Below are positions 12,940 to 22,794 of a stretch of DNA of 64,000 nucleotides, one piece after another; the stretch's first letter is position 1; every line of letters begins with the position of its first letter. The DNA is from Didymodactylos carnosus (taxonomy: Eukaryota; Rotifera; Eurotatoria; Philodinida; Philodinidae), in NCBI GenBank assembly GCA_905250885.1, contig CAJNOQ010000154.1:1-64000 (forward strand), in the 5' to 3' direction. A model generated the notes under the pieces. It searched no databases, was not told the origin of the DNA, and saw only the letters and a program-made list of their open reading frames with translations. Made by a program: the position numbers and the translations under genes.

Positions 12940-13996
12940 TACTATAGTATATTTTTGTGAGTCTTTAGTCTGGGTATATTCAAAACATTTCAGCGATTAC
13001 AGCGTGAACTTAAAAAGTTTTTCTCCGCTCTCGACGGCGTCAAATACTTTAGGACATGGCGACAGCGGCTAATCGACGCCGCGGTGCACATCTCTGTGTA
13101 TAGTCAGAAAGCACAAAAATAGTATCGCAATGTGGCGACTTCATCAGGATGTGAATATGCTCATTAATAGTAAAGTTTTCTCTTCTAATGACCGAAAAGG
13201 TTCTTGGCAATAAATTTTATTATTAAGCCGACTTAGTGAACGTAGTGAACTTGTCGGCTTATTGCTTTTCTCCAGAGTCCGTATATTCTTCTTTCTTTCT
13301 CTACACCTCGAGCACGTTTTTCTGCCCGTCGATCTCGGATATTTCAAGTCATAGAAAACTGGGAAAAAAAAGAGAATATAAAGCTCACACTGAATACGAC
13401 ACATCCGAGGTTGTTTTTGCGTTACCCTTTTTAGTTTGCTCAGATATATGTCCTAAACAAGGTCACTCAAACGCTGGGACGTAGAAACTTTCCACGATCG
13501 AGATAATGAACACGTGATTAATTATAGTGTGAAAGAGAGGGGAATGTTATACATAGAAACGAACAGATAGAGAACGCTTGCCGTCAATAGCATCAGTGCA
13601 CTAGAGATTTATTAAGGCTCCCCTCCATCAGAAACATAAATTGATTTTATAAAAAGTCGCTATTGAGCTAAGCACATCATGAGATAGCCCACAGTATCTT
13701 CTATCCTTGGAAAAGTTTCTGTAAACCTTGAAAACCTGACTTTTAGAAAACATTTTACTTTCCGATTAAAAAGCAAATTGAAAATTACGTTTAGTATATA
13801 GGAAAATAGAGCATACATTTCTGATCAAAATGAGATATTTCCCAGCTCTGAATGATGTTCTGATCAAGAGTTACGAGAGTTTTACTGGAAGTCCTAAAAC
13901 ATGCATCAGATACGGGCGCCACTATATCTCGAAAGCGACTTTCACCTTAACACCATTTCATAGTTCCCAGATTTCTCGGTAACGAAACATCGCAGT

Positions 13997-14208
13997 CTTA
14001 AATTGAAGCTGACACATGCGACTAGAGGCTGGCAGAGCCCGATTTTTGATATTTGGTCTAGATTTGTGATTAGAAAAACATCTTTACCAAAGTTAATGAC
14101 AGTTTTTCGAATTTTGGACTTTTGACGCTGACCATTAATTTGAACAGTAAAATATCAAAAATCCGGCTCTATCAGCCTCTAGTAACATTGTTTTCATCAA
14201 TTTAAGAT
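13997..14208. repeat. Hairpin with ~60-bp arms
   Basis: The left arm (from tcttaaattg, about 13997-14055) is the inverse of the right arm (about 14150-14208). The shared blocks include tagaggctg and atttttgatatt. It abuts the R copy that starts at 14219. Confidence 0.65.
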
Positions 14209-14218
14209 CATTGGGGCT

Positions 14219-14698
14219 TAAGCCGACTGAGTGAATATTGCTTGCCTTCGGAGTCCGCATATTCTTCTTTCTTTCTTTCTTTCCCTCTTTATTTCTCCAC
14301 ATCTCGAGCGGGTTTTTCTGCCCACCGTTCTCGATTGTGTCTGATCGTACAGATTTGAGAAAAACATTATTCGAAAGTAGCAGTCTTACATGACACAACT
14401 AAAGTTAGTTTTGGGATATTTGCTTTAATTGTTCTATAAGCAGTGGTACAAAATGAGTATATTTTTAGAAAACTCTATCGGTTTTCCTATAAGATAATTA
14501 ATCGTCACGTGTTATAGTTCGTAGTGAATCTATACTATAGTGCTTGATATGATGAAGGCTATAGCAGAATGTATGATAGGATAATGAATCAGCTGATACG
14601 ATAATGTGAATAATTATTAAATTCTTATTCTCTTTTGAATATTTACAATTTCGTTTCTGTCTTACTTGCTTCTCACAAGCGTTCACTGAGTCGGATTC
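14219..14698. mobile_element. Family R element, short complete copy (~480 bp)
   Basis: Starts taagccgactgagtgaa and ends in the inverse ttcactgagtcgg. Its right ~90 bp match 15880-15957 and its left ~120 bp match 13227-13350, including a CTTT-rich tract. It has no coding capacity, so it is a non-autonomous DNA element. Confidence 0.65.
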
Positions 14699-14702
14699 CA
14701 AT

Positions 14703-14785
14703 CGTCAACCGACGTTTGAGCGACCGATATTTGAACGCCGACATCTGAGCACCCAACGTTTGAGCGACGTCGATATTTGCGACGG
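14703..14785. repeat. Short imperfect tandem repeat
   Basis: About five imperfect units of 14-17 bp built on ccgacgtttgagcga. Unit variants include ccgatatttgaacg and ccgacatctgagca. No function is evident. Confidence 0.6.
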
Positions 14786-15137
14786 ACATTACTGCGAACA
14801 GGACTTGACTCTTCCACGGATTTTTCGTAGTACACATTTGGGTATTTTTAGCAGTGTGTCGTGGGAGGTGGGGGCGTGGGCAGTGTGAGAGTGAGTTCGA
14901 AAAGTAGTTTCATACAAAACATATTTTCGTCATGCGAAACTGTACATCTGTAACTGATCATATAATGACTATTCACCACATAACTTCTCTCAGGTTTCAT
15001 GTCGGTCGCCCTTTTAGTTTGCTCAGATATATGTCCTAAACAAGGTCACTCAAATGCTGGGACTTAAAAACTTTCTACGATCGAGATAATGAACACGTGA
15101 TTAATTATAGTGTGAAAGAGAAGGGAATGTTATACAT

Positions 15138-15814
15138 TGCAGGACAGCCCCCCCCCCCCCTCGTCTGTCCCGTCCCGTGGGACAGACGGGATCGGGACAA
15201 AGAAAAACTTACGGGCGTGGGCTCATGGGCTCGGCTCAAGAGAAAAATTTCACGGGATCCGGACAAGTTAGAGAAAAATGTTGTGCCGTAAGTTTTGTCT
15301 TTTGATTGTAATTATAGTGCAACTTCAATTGTTTAATTCTTGTAATACTATCAAGTCAAAACCGTAATTTTATAATAACTAAAACTTAACCTGGAAAGGA
15401 GAAATAGTCTGAATTTAAACTTGAGAAGATGTTCCATATCTAAAACTAGATTCACAGGTCTTTCCTTTCGATTCTGAGGTAGTAAGTGAGTGGATGGAAA
15501 ACATTTTGTTGTACAGTAACTTTAAATTTTACAATCAAACAAATTAGGCTTAAATTTTGTCATGCTGATTTTTTGACAAAATAAGTTTGAGACTTTAAGC
15601 GTCTCTTGTAACAGTTACGATTTATCACAACAGAAAAATGTTTTTAAAAAATATAGGACAAAAAAGTACGTAAATTTTTTTCATGTGACAGACGGGTTCG
15701 GGACAACATTACTTGCTCACGGGCTCGGGCTTACGGGACGGGACAAAAAATTTGATGCCCTGGCTCAGGCTTACGGGCTCTGGACAACAGAAAAGTTTGT
15801 CTCGCAGGACTCTA
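15138..15814. mobile_element. hAT-like non-autonomous element (~677 bp)
   Basis: It interrupts an R-family block whose uninterrupted form is at 13545-13575, so the empty site is visible. It is flanked by an 8-bp duplication with one mismatch: ttatacat (15130-15137) and ttacacat (15815-15822). Both ends carry gggctcgg/gggacggg-type words in inverse orientation (tgtcccgtcccgt, gggacgggacaaa), as in many hAT termini. There is no transposase, only a C-run at 15149-15160 and short open frames. Confidence 0.8.
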
Positions 15815-16183
15815 TTACACATAGAGATAGGGAACGCTTGTCGTCAATAGCATAAGTGCAGTAGAGACTTATTAAGATGCTTATTCTCTTCTTAATATTT
15901 ACAATTTCGTTTCTGTCTTACTTGCTTCTCACAAGCGTTCACTCAATCGGCTTCCAATCTTCGTAGAGCACAGTTGGTATCTAATTGTTATTGTGGTTCT
16001 TATTCACCAACAAACGGATATTTTCTAAAAATAGAAAGCTTTTGTTTTAGGTGTTAGGTTTATGAGTTATTGGTTATCGCAAAGACCAAGTACGTCTAAA
16101 ATGATAACAAAATAAGATTTAGGATTAAAATTTACAACTGCAAATCGAGATGGTTGCCTAGATAGTCGAAAACATCTCTCCAC

Positions 16184-16470
16184 TGTATATAGAAAATTGT
16201 CTAATAGAGATAAAAGTTTTTGTTCTTAGAAAAAGATTCTCATCAAAGAAGAATATGTGCTGCTTTCTCCATCATCTGTCTGTTCTGTCCCAGATTCCGA
16301 AGACTATTGTAGGTCGTGGTGTTTTGGTTTTATTTTAGAGTTTAAATTTTGCTTAATCTTACATGTTGAATAATACTAATTTTTTGATAGAAAAGCAGAA
16401 AAAAACGACATCAATAAATAATTTGAAAGAACAGACAAAGAAACAAACAATATCAAAAACATTGCATTTT
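16184..16470. repeat. Long direct repeat, right copy
   Basis: Matches 10812-11095 in the same orientation. See the left copy for the shared block. It lies about 480 bp beyond the distal last exon of the calcineurin B gene. Confidence 0.8.
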
Positions 16471-16954
16471 ATTACACATAGATAAGACATAATTTTTGTT
16501 ATAGAAGACTGCAAGAAGTAATAATCTCAATAAAGAATAAATATGAATAAAAGTACGCGTTCAAAAAGTTCAAATATTTTATTTCTATTTGTCACAAAGA
16601 GAATACTGTTGTGGGTAAGCATTCACACAATAAACACAAGAAAACAAATAAGCGCAAGAGAACGAGATTCAATGTATTAGTAGTCATGAGGATATTGTCG
16701 ATCCTGTAGCACCACTACAAGAAAAAATATATATATTTTTGCCTCACATAACTGAGCAAATTAGTGGAAGAAAAGAAAACGAAACATAATGAGGATACTG
16801 CATGTGGGAAGATGGGAGAAAAAAGTGAGGAAAAGAAAAGCACATATTTTTGTCAGCATAAAATAACCATATCAATTTAAAAATGACACAAAAACAGAAG
16901 AAATATATTGTTTCAATGTCATGTTTGATAATGTTTTTGTATGTTGTCTTGTTT

Positions 16955-17011
16955 TCATACGGTAACAGTCATTTTCTTTTCGATATCTGATATAAGTGAA
17001 TCTCCAACACA
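16955..17011 (-). CDS. Calcineurin B, distal alternative last exon
   Basis: Also 57 bp, with a strong acceptor (tttttctttcag) and the same phase. It encodes [18 protein letters not shown] and a stop. About half the residues differ from the proximal exon, but CxGD, KKMT and the final valine are kept. The flanking introns are not visibly similar, so the exon duplication is old and the reading frame has been maintained. Confidence 0.8.
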   Translation of the reverse strand, partial: CVGDSLISDIEKKMTVTV

Positions 17012-20000
17012 CTGAAAGAAAAACCAAAATTTTGTATAACACATGATTGAAAGCAAAATATCCAAGCAGATCAAAACAAAGAATTAAATGCATAAAGGAT
17101 GACATGCATGGGAACTTATAACACCTATGATGTAGAAAACAATAATTACGAATAAACTGTATTCTTTTGTGATCACTTTCTATCACAAATCCACTACAGA
17201 TAAAATATCACTTCTTTTTCATAGACGTCACTTAAGAATCGTTGGTCGATTTGGCAGTTGCGTTACTGAATAAATTGAAGCTTTTCTAAGATATAATCCG
17301 CTATAGGAGAGTGTTTTTTCAGAGAAATACTTTTATTAGAACTTCCATCGAAAATAATTATTTGTGAAATATTCCTGTAAAAATATGGGTATAAGCTGTT
17401 TTGCTATAGATGTTCAACAGGAGAATTGAATAATTTAGGGCCGTGACACAATGAGCATGTTAGATTCTGTGGAATGAACACAAATGTGAGAGAATTACAA
17501 TAACAAAAAGATTGATGTGACATATTGACAGACATACAAAATAAATAGTGCAACAAATAAAAAAAAACAGACAAAAAACCAAGCAGTAGAACCTGAATTA
17601 AAGAGAACATCCTTTTATTTAGACTTTTTTACTTTTTTTATTCAGATTCTATTTTATTCAAGTATAGTTTTCCACAGACGTGATGCAACACTCAAACACA
17701 CCCATAGACAGACATAAACAAACAAATGCAGCAGAATTTTGGAATAAAAGTGTAAATGCCTGTTTCCATTTTTCTCAGACAATAATAGTCATTTTTTTGG
17801 ACATATCGATCAAGAGAGGATCACCAATACACTAGAAACAGAGATAAATCCGAAGACATGAGACACATTATTAATTGTAACGCATCATTCTAATTATATC
17901 CCACTGTGTCAATTAATTTCATAAATCTTTAAAATGACTCAGTAACGAAAGTAGTAATATTTATTATTCATTTAAGCTTACCACTTCTTTATTTTTCTCT
18001 CGCACAAGTATGTACAAAAGATTGATTTCAACACAGTAAAAATATTGTAAATCAATACTATTAGAAGGAAAAAAGTAGACTCACAACACTCGTGAATTCA
18101 GCAGAAAAGTTTTAAAATCTTTTTTTCTGTTCAATACTATTACCATAGAAAAGAGGCAAACCACCTATTCAATTTTATAAAGCAATTTGTTATGGGTGTT
18201 CTTCACTAGACATACAGGTGAACAACTAACTGAAAAACAAGACACTTCACCGACAAAAATATTTCACCGAGAAACACATAGATGGCAGTGATTACATCCC
18301 AGCAAAAAAAGAAAATTTTCCAATTAGCACGAATAAATCAATCTTTCTAATCGTTTTGCTTACAAGTTCAAGTAAATATTAAAAACATCAACTCATTTTT
18401 AAACCTATCGTCTCTTTTCATTTCTCTTTGTTATGAAAACGGACAAAAGACCTACTCATGTTCTCCGCATCGTGAAAGATAGAATAGTTCAGTATTATTC
18501 GTGCTAAAATACTTTTTTTTCTTTTTTTTCTTTAATAACTGTGTGCATGAATTTTCTCTCTTTATTATCGTTACTTCTCTCTTAAATTGGCGGAATTTGA
18601 ATATTTAATTCATATGTAGGAAGAAACTAAAGCATATAGAGAAAACATTGATGATTGATCCACTTTTTTTAAATTTTCAAAATTAAACGAATACCATTCC
18701 ATCGAATTTCTAACAAATAGGTCAAAACAATGTATTGAACTTACAGCACAAAATTCATCGAAACTAATCTTTCCATCTCCATCTTTATCAGCATTTATAA
18801 TTGTTTTATCAACAATTTGTTGTAATTGGGAATCTTTTAAATTTGAACCAACCATCATTTTTAACACTTGAAATAATTCACCTAAAATACAGACAACGAA
18901 CAGAAAGAAAAATTAACATTACAACATACAACAAAGGTACATAAATCAAAATATTAACATATTCCTATACACACACTTTCTTAGAGTGTTCTACATACCA
19001 TTTGAAATATAGCCATCTTTGTCCATATCATAAATTTTGAATGCAACTAGAGATAGAGAAGATTGTTCAATATTAAATTGAAGATTATTTTAATTGTAAG
19101 CCAAACTAAATCAGTCTAGAAACATACTACAAAACGAATTATCTTACATTTTAATTTGGATTCTTTATCACCTTTAACACTAAATTGTGATATACCACCG
19201 ATAAATTCTAAACAAAATTAAAGCACATTCAAATATCAATTTTTATTTATCAAACACATTATCAACTTTTTAAAGAATACCAAAGTAAAATTCATGTCAT
19301 ACAAAATCTATCATTTTCTCATGCAATCTTATGACAAGTGATATAAAAAGAATAATGTTCAAAAACTTTATCAGTTAAAATGCTGACTCATATTTATATT
19401 TTATCATAAGATCTTACAGGATCATACGATTTCTTGTTAAAAGATCTTATAAGACATTGGAAAAAGTGATGACTCATTCTTGCTGTATAAAGAATGATAT
19501 ATATGTGTACAAATATCATTCTGGTGAAAAACTTAATCGATTTCTCTCTTTTAACGTCACGCATTTGCTGAGTGCAGATAAAGTGGTCAAACCAAGGGGG
19601 AAACAGCAGATTTTGTGACTTTTATAATCTGGGCTCCGTTCCACAGGCAATCAATTTTTTTCAAATTTTGTTGTACTCCTGGAGACTCTTTGGTATTTTC
19701 GCTGAGCCCGAAGAATTTTCCTGACTGTTTTTGAATTTTCCCGCGTTTTTTCTGCTTAGCCCCATTTTCAGTCATTTTTACAGATTTTTAGGATTTCATC
19801 GAAATCTAATTTCAATTTCCGATTTTTTCTTGTACTCCCAGGGATTCCTCCAGTTTCTCGAACTTTGGGAAGTTTGTATAGGATTCTCTAGGCTTCTATA
19901 GGTCTGAGGGTCCACAGCTGCTTGGAATTCAGCTGTTTCCCCCTTGGGTCAAACACGGTCACACATATAGCAGAAGGCATGATGAAAACAAAACAGCAAT

Positions 20001-20449
20001 TTTTGTTTTTTCGAGGGATCTAGGGTGGATTTGTTCAAGGAGACCAGGTACAAAATAAAGTAAGATGTTATGCACCACTGTCTTGGGTGAAAATTCGTTT
20101 AATATCATACCCTTAAAATCAATTTCTCCATTTCCATCTGTATCAAATATGTCAATAACTCTTTGTACTAATGGATTTTGTTGTAATTCAGGTATGGACA
20201 TGAATTCTTGAACACTCAATGATCCACTGCCATCTATATCTAACTTTTTAAAACGTTTTCCTAATCGGCGAATTTCATCTGCATCAACTAGAGTAAAGTA
20301 AAACGCAATAAAATACATTTTAAAGCTGTTAGATGTGAAAGCGAACATACAGGTTGCACACAATTCAACGGGTATCGATGTCATATTCCCCTAAGAGTCA
20401 AAAAAATCAAACAATATCTATTGAACCCAAGATTAGTTTGCCTTACCAT
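16955..20449 (-). CDS. CNB: Calcineurin subunit B, with two alternative last exons
   Basis: Ca2+-binding regulatory subunit of protein phosphatase 2B. Exons on the minus strand: 20447-20449 (the ATG only), 20351-20390, 20111-20287, 19148-19207, 18999-19046, 18745-18881, then either 17775-17831 or 16955-17011. Either form gives 173 aa, close to the ~170 aa of animal calcineurin B. All four EF-hand loops keep their acidic residues: [36 protein letters not shown] and [12 protein letters not shown]. The N-terminus MGNMTS has the Gly-2 needed for N-myristoylation. The segment [20 protein letters not shown] is almost invariant in the family. Oddities are a start codon isolated by a 56-bp intron, a 903-bp intron enlarged by a MITE, and duplicated terminal exons. 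The catalytic subunit is not in this window. Confidence 0.95.
17012..18744. other. Last intron(s) of calcineurin B, no other gene seen
   Basis: AT-rich sequence around the proximal last exon. Short open frames here have no family signature. Confidence 0.5.
17775..17831 (-). CDS. Calcineurin B, proximal alternative last exon
   Basis: 57 bp, preceded by the acceptor ctgtttctag and read in the phase left by the exon ending at 18745. It encodes [18 protein letters not shown] and a stop. It aligns with the usual animal C-terminus VVGGLDIHKKMVVDV by the KKM core and the terminal valine. The intron to it is 913 bp. Confidence 0.85.
   Translation of the reverse strand, partial: CIGDPLLIDMSKKMTIIV
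19592..19947. mobile_element. MITE, CCAAGGGGGAAA family, in a calcineurin B intron
   Basis: 356 bp with terminal inverted repeats ccaagggggaaacagc / gctgtttcccccttgg. It is flanked by a perfect 6-bp duplication gtcaaa (19586-19591 and 19948-19953). It accounts for about 40% of the 903-bp intron between the second and third EF-hand exons. A second member with the same first 12 bases lies at 32083-32369. There is no coding capacity. Confidence 0.9.
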
Positions 20450-20763
20450 GATTCGGCTTTTTTTTTATTGAATCTTTAAATAGAAATATAATTGTTAATG
20501 GAAACGATATGATCTAAAAAGAGACAATTTAAAACGATGTTAACATATTGAAAAATTAAAAGATGATCTTGAAAGTAATCACAATTAGTAGAAGGCCGTT
20601 ATGTTTTGTATAAATCCTTAATTACACTATAAGAAAAAAGTAGGCAGTAAACAACAAGAACAAAGAAATCGGTCAATCCTTTGCGTCTTCAGGGCAAAAA
20701 ATCGTGCGAAATACACAGAGACACCTAAAACTCCTACAAAACACGTTTTTGAATCCAAAATTA

Positions 20764-21242
20764 GGTCACGTTCGCACTACAAATTTTCCAGAGTTAAATC
20801 GAAGTTAACGTGGAGAGTGTTCACATCTAAATCGTTACTACATCAATAATATTTTGACATTTCCCCTAAAACTGTGCTGCTTCCTGGTCTCAGTACTTTC
20901 AAAGGTTGCGGCTTGCTAACAGCCAGCTGATTTGAATTTACGTTCTACAGTTGCCTTTCTAACGACGGAACCTTTCGAGGTGATTAAACGCTTTCTGCTC
21001 GCAATCTAGTGGGTTATGGGTTATCGACCATGCTGCGAATATGACCATGGGGGTTGCCCTTAGCCCTTCGAAGACCTGATTTTCTTCCCTTGTCAATAGA
21101 ACCATATTATTGTTTACTGAGCTCATTTATGACTGGAGAGTTAAAGTTAAATGAGGTCCGAAACATCATTTAACTCACAGTTAACTTTCTGATTAATCAG
21201 CTTCGCTTTAGCTCATTTAACTTTTGTAATGTGAACGTAGCC
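20764..21242. mobile_element. PIF/Harbinger-like MITE (~479 bp)
   Basis: Termini ggtcacgttcgcactacaaa and the inverse tttgtaatgtgaacgtagcc give ~20-bp inverted repeats starting GG. A 3-bp TTA duplication flanks it (20761-20763 and 21243-21245). TTA/TAA target choice with GG(C/T)...-type ends is the signature of PIF/Harbinger derivatives. No transposase is present. Confidence 0.75.
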
Positions 21243-22282
21243 TTATGTTTTTTCCATTTTGCTTTTCTCTTCATATCTGCCGATGCTGCAGCCAACGTAT
21301 GCTGCTTGTTCTCGTTACTGACAAGATAGGTTCACATATACTTGAAGCACTTATGCACTTAGTGCAATGCATTCAACGATGAATCCCTAGGAAGTCCTGA
21401 AGATTATTTTTCTTTCTCCCACTTTTTGAAAAACAAGAACTCCGGAGATTTTCCAGTGATTCCCTGGGGATTCACGAGGGATTTCACATTTTTTCCGGGA
21501 TTCTCCCAGGAAAGTAGACTATGGTAATATAAACCGAATCATCACAAGGATAATTTCCACTTTTGATTCAGTGTTTCTAATGAGAACCTTTTGCTCAATG
21601 TACACGCACACTTCGTTTTCTTTTTAAAAATTGTACAAAATGTATCCAAACCTAATATAAAGCGAAGAAAGCTAATCCAGTGCGAAATGTCGAGAACCTA
21701 ACAGGTAAAAACAGAAGAAACTTCTCATAAGATGTTATTTCACCAAAACAAGTTCACAGACACGACATACATTGACTTGGACAAAATCACAGCTTTGGTG
21801 TGCTCCGGAACAAAAATAATCTAACTCTCATTTGACTGTTCCGGACGGATATGGACGGGACCGAAACTAAAAGGAAATTTTTACTGTGATCAAGACAGAA
21901 CCGAGACTGAATTTTTTTATGTCAAGGATCAGAAAAATATTTTTGAGACAAGGTGGATTGCTCGGAGGTGTTTTGGTTTTTTTCGGCAAAAACGGGACTG
22001 TAGACTTCTAATGGGGTCGAAATCGAAATCAGAAAACAGCGACCTTGTCCATGTCTAGTTCACTATTTATGTGTATATCATGACGTATCACTCAACTTGA
22101 AAATAACTCCTCACTAGTTCGCCGCAAACAACAAAGTACACCGAGCAAAAACCACAATGTATTTGCGACAACAGAATGTATGTACACTTAGTCATTAGAA
22201 ACACTTCTGAAATTATAATATAACTGTATCAGAAAATACAAGACAGAGAAACCAGTAGTAATAGAGTAGAAAACGGTAACTA

Positions 22283-22794
22283 TCCTAGTGAAACTTCTTG
22301 TACCTTGTATCTTGGGTTAAGAAATGTCACAAGATCTTGAAAAAAACACCAAGAAGCCAAGATCTTGGATTCTTGAATCTTTCACTCAAGATCTTGGGAA
22401 CAGAAATTTCGAGATCTTGAGCGAATGCACTCAGATGTTGCAAGATATTAAGTAAAAAAATCTTTTTAACATTTTGTTTTCATTTATGACAGTCATAGCT
22501 ATCAGATATATGACCATATATAATCATAGGTTATCCTTCCTTAAACAACTATGTTCAAGAAGGAAAAAAATTCGAAGTTATTTTAAGTGTGAAAATATTC
22601 GCACTTATATTTACACAAGAGTGTAAAACAAAACGATGATTCAAGAATTTCCAAGATCTTTATACAAGAAGTCAAGAAATTACAAGACGTTCACGATCTT
22701 GACTGCTTAAAATTTCTTGAATTATTACATTTTCTTATGAAAGTCTTGAGTCAACACCATACTGAAAAATTTCAAAAAGTCAGGTTCACTAGGG
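22283..22794. repeat. Probable foldback element rich in CAAGATCTTG palindromes
   Basis: The ends cctagtgaaac and gttcactaggg are inverse. Between them the self-complementary word caagatcttg and variants recur many times, especially at 22320-22450 and 22640-22760. No target duplication is certain and there is no coding content. Confidence 0.55.

Larger units (their letters stand above)
12205..13178. mobile_element. MITE family M, second copy, interrupted by insertions
   Basis: The left part (12205-12292) and right part (about 13096-13178) match the two halves of the complete copy at 11791-11958, including the shared block gccgtcaaatggcttgaaag. The ~800 bp between them is foreign and contains at least two further hairpin elements (12295-12555 and 12828-12939). 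Confidence 0.75.
13227..15957. repeat. Composite array of repeat family R (ends and internal parts)
   Basis: A left end of family R (taagccgacttagtgaac) lies at 13227, and a right end (gttcactcaatcggcttcc) lies near 15957. An internal block at 13427-13620 recurs at 15007-15137 plus 15815-15885, the second copy being split by a hAT-like insertion. A complete short copy of R lies at 14219-14698. The order suggests two R copies that were partly duplicated and invaded by other elements. The exact history cannot be fixed by eye. Nothing coding was recognised. Confidence 0.6.

Noticed and set aside
16671-16731. Possible third calcineurin B last exon after a ttcttgtag acceptor
   Set aside because: The translation in either phase does not resemble the conserved C-terminus, unlike the exons at 16955 and 17775.
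22283-22794. CRISPR-like repeated words (caagatcttg)
   Set aside because: The words are self-complementary, irregularly spaced and without uniform spacers, in a eukaryotic context. Foldback element is the better reading.
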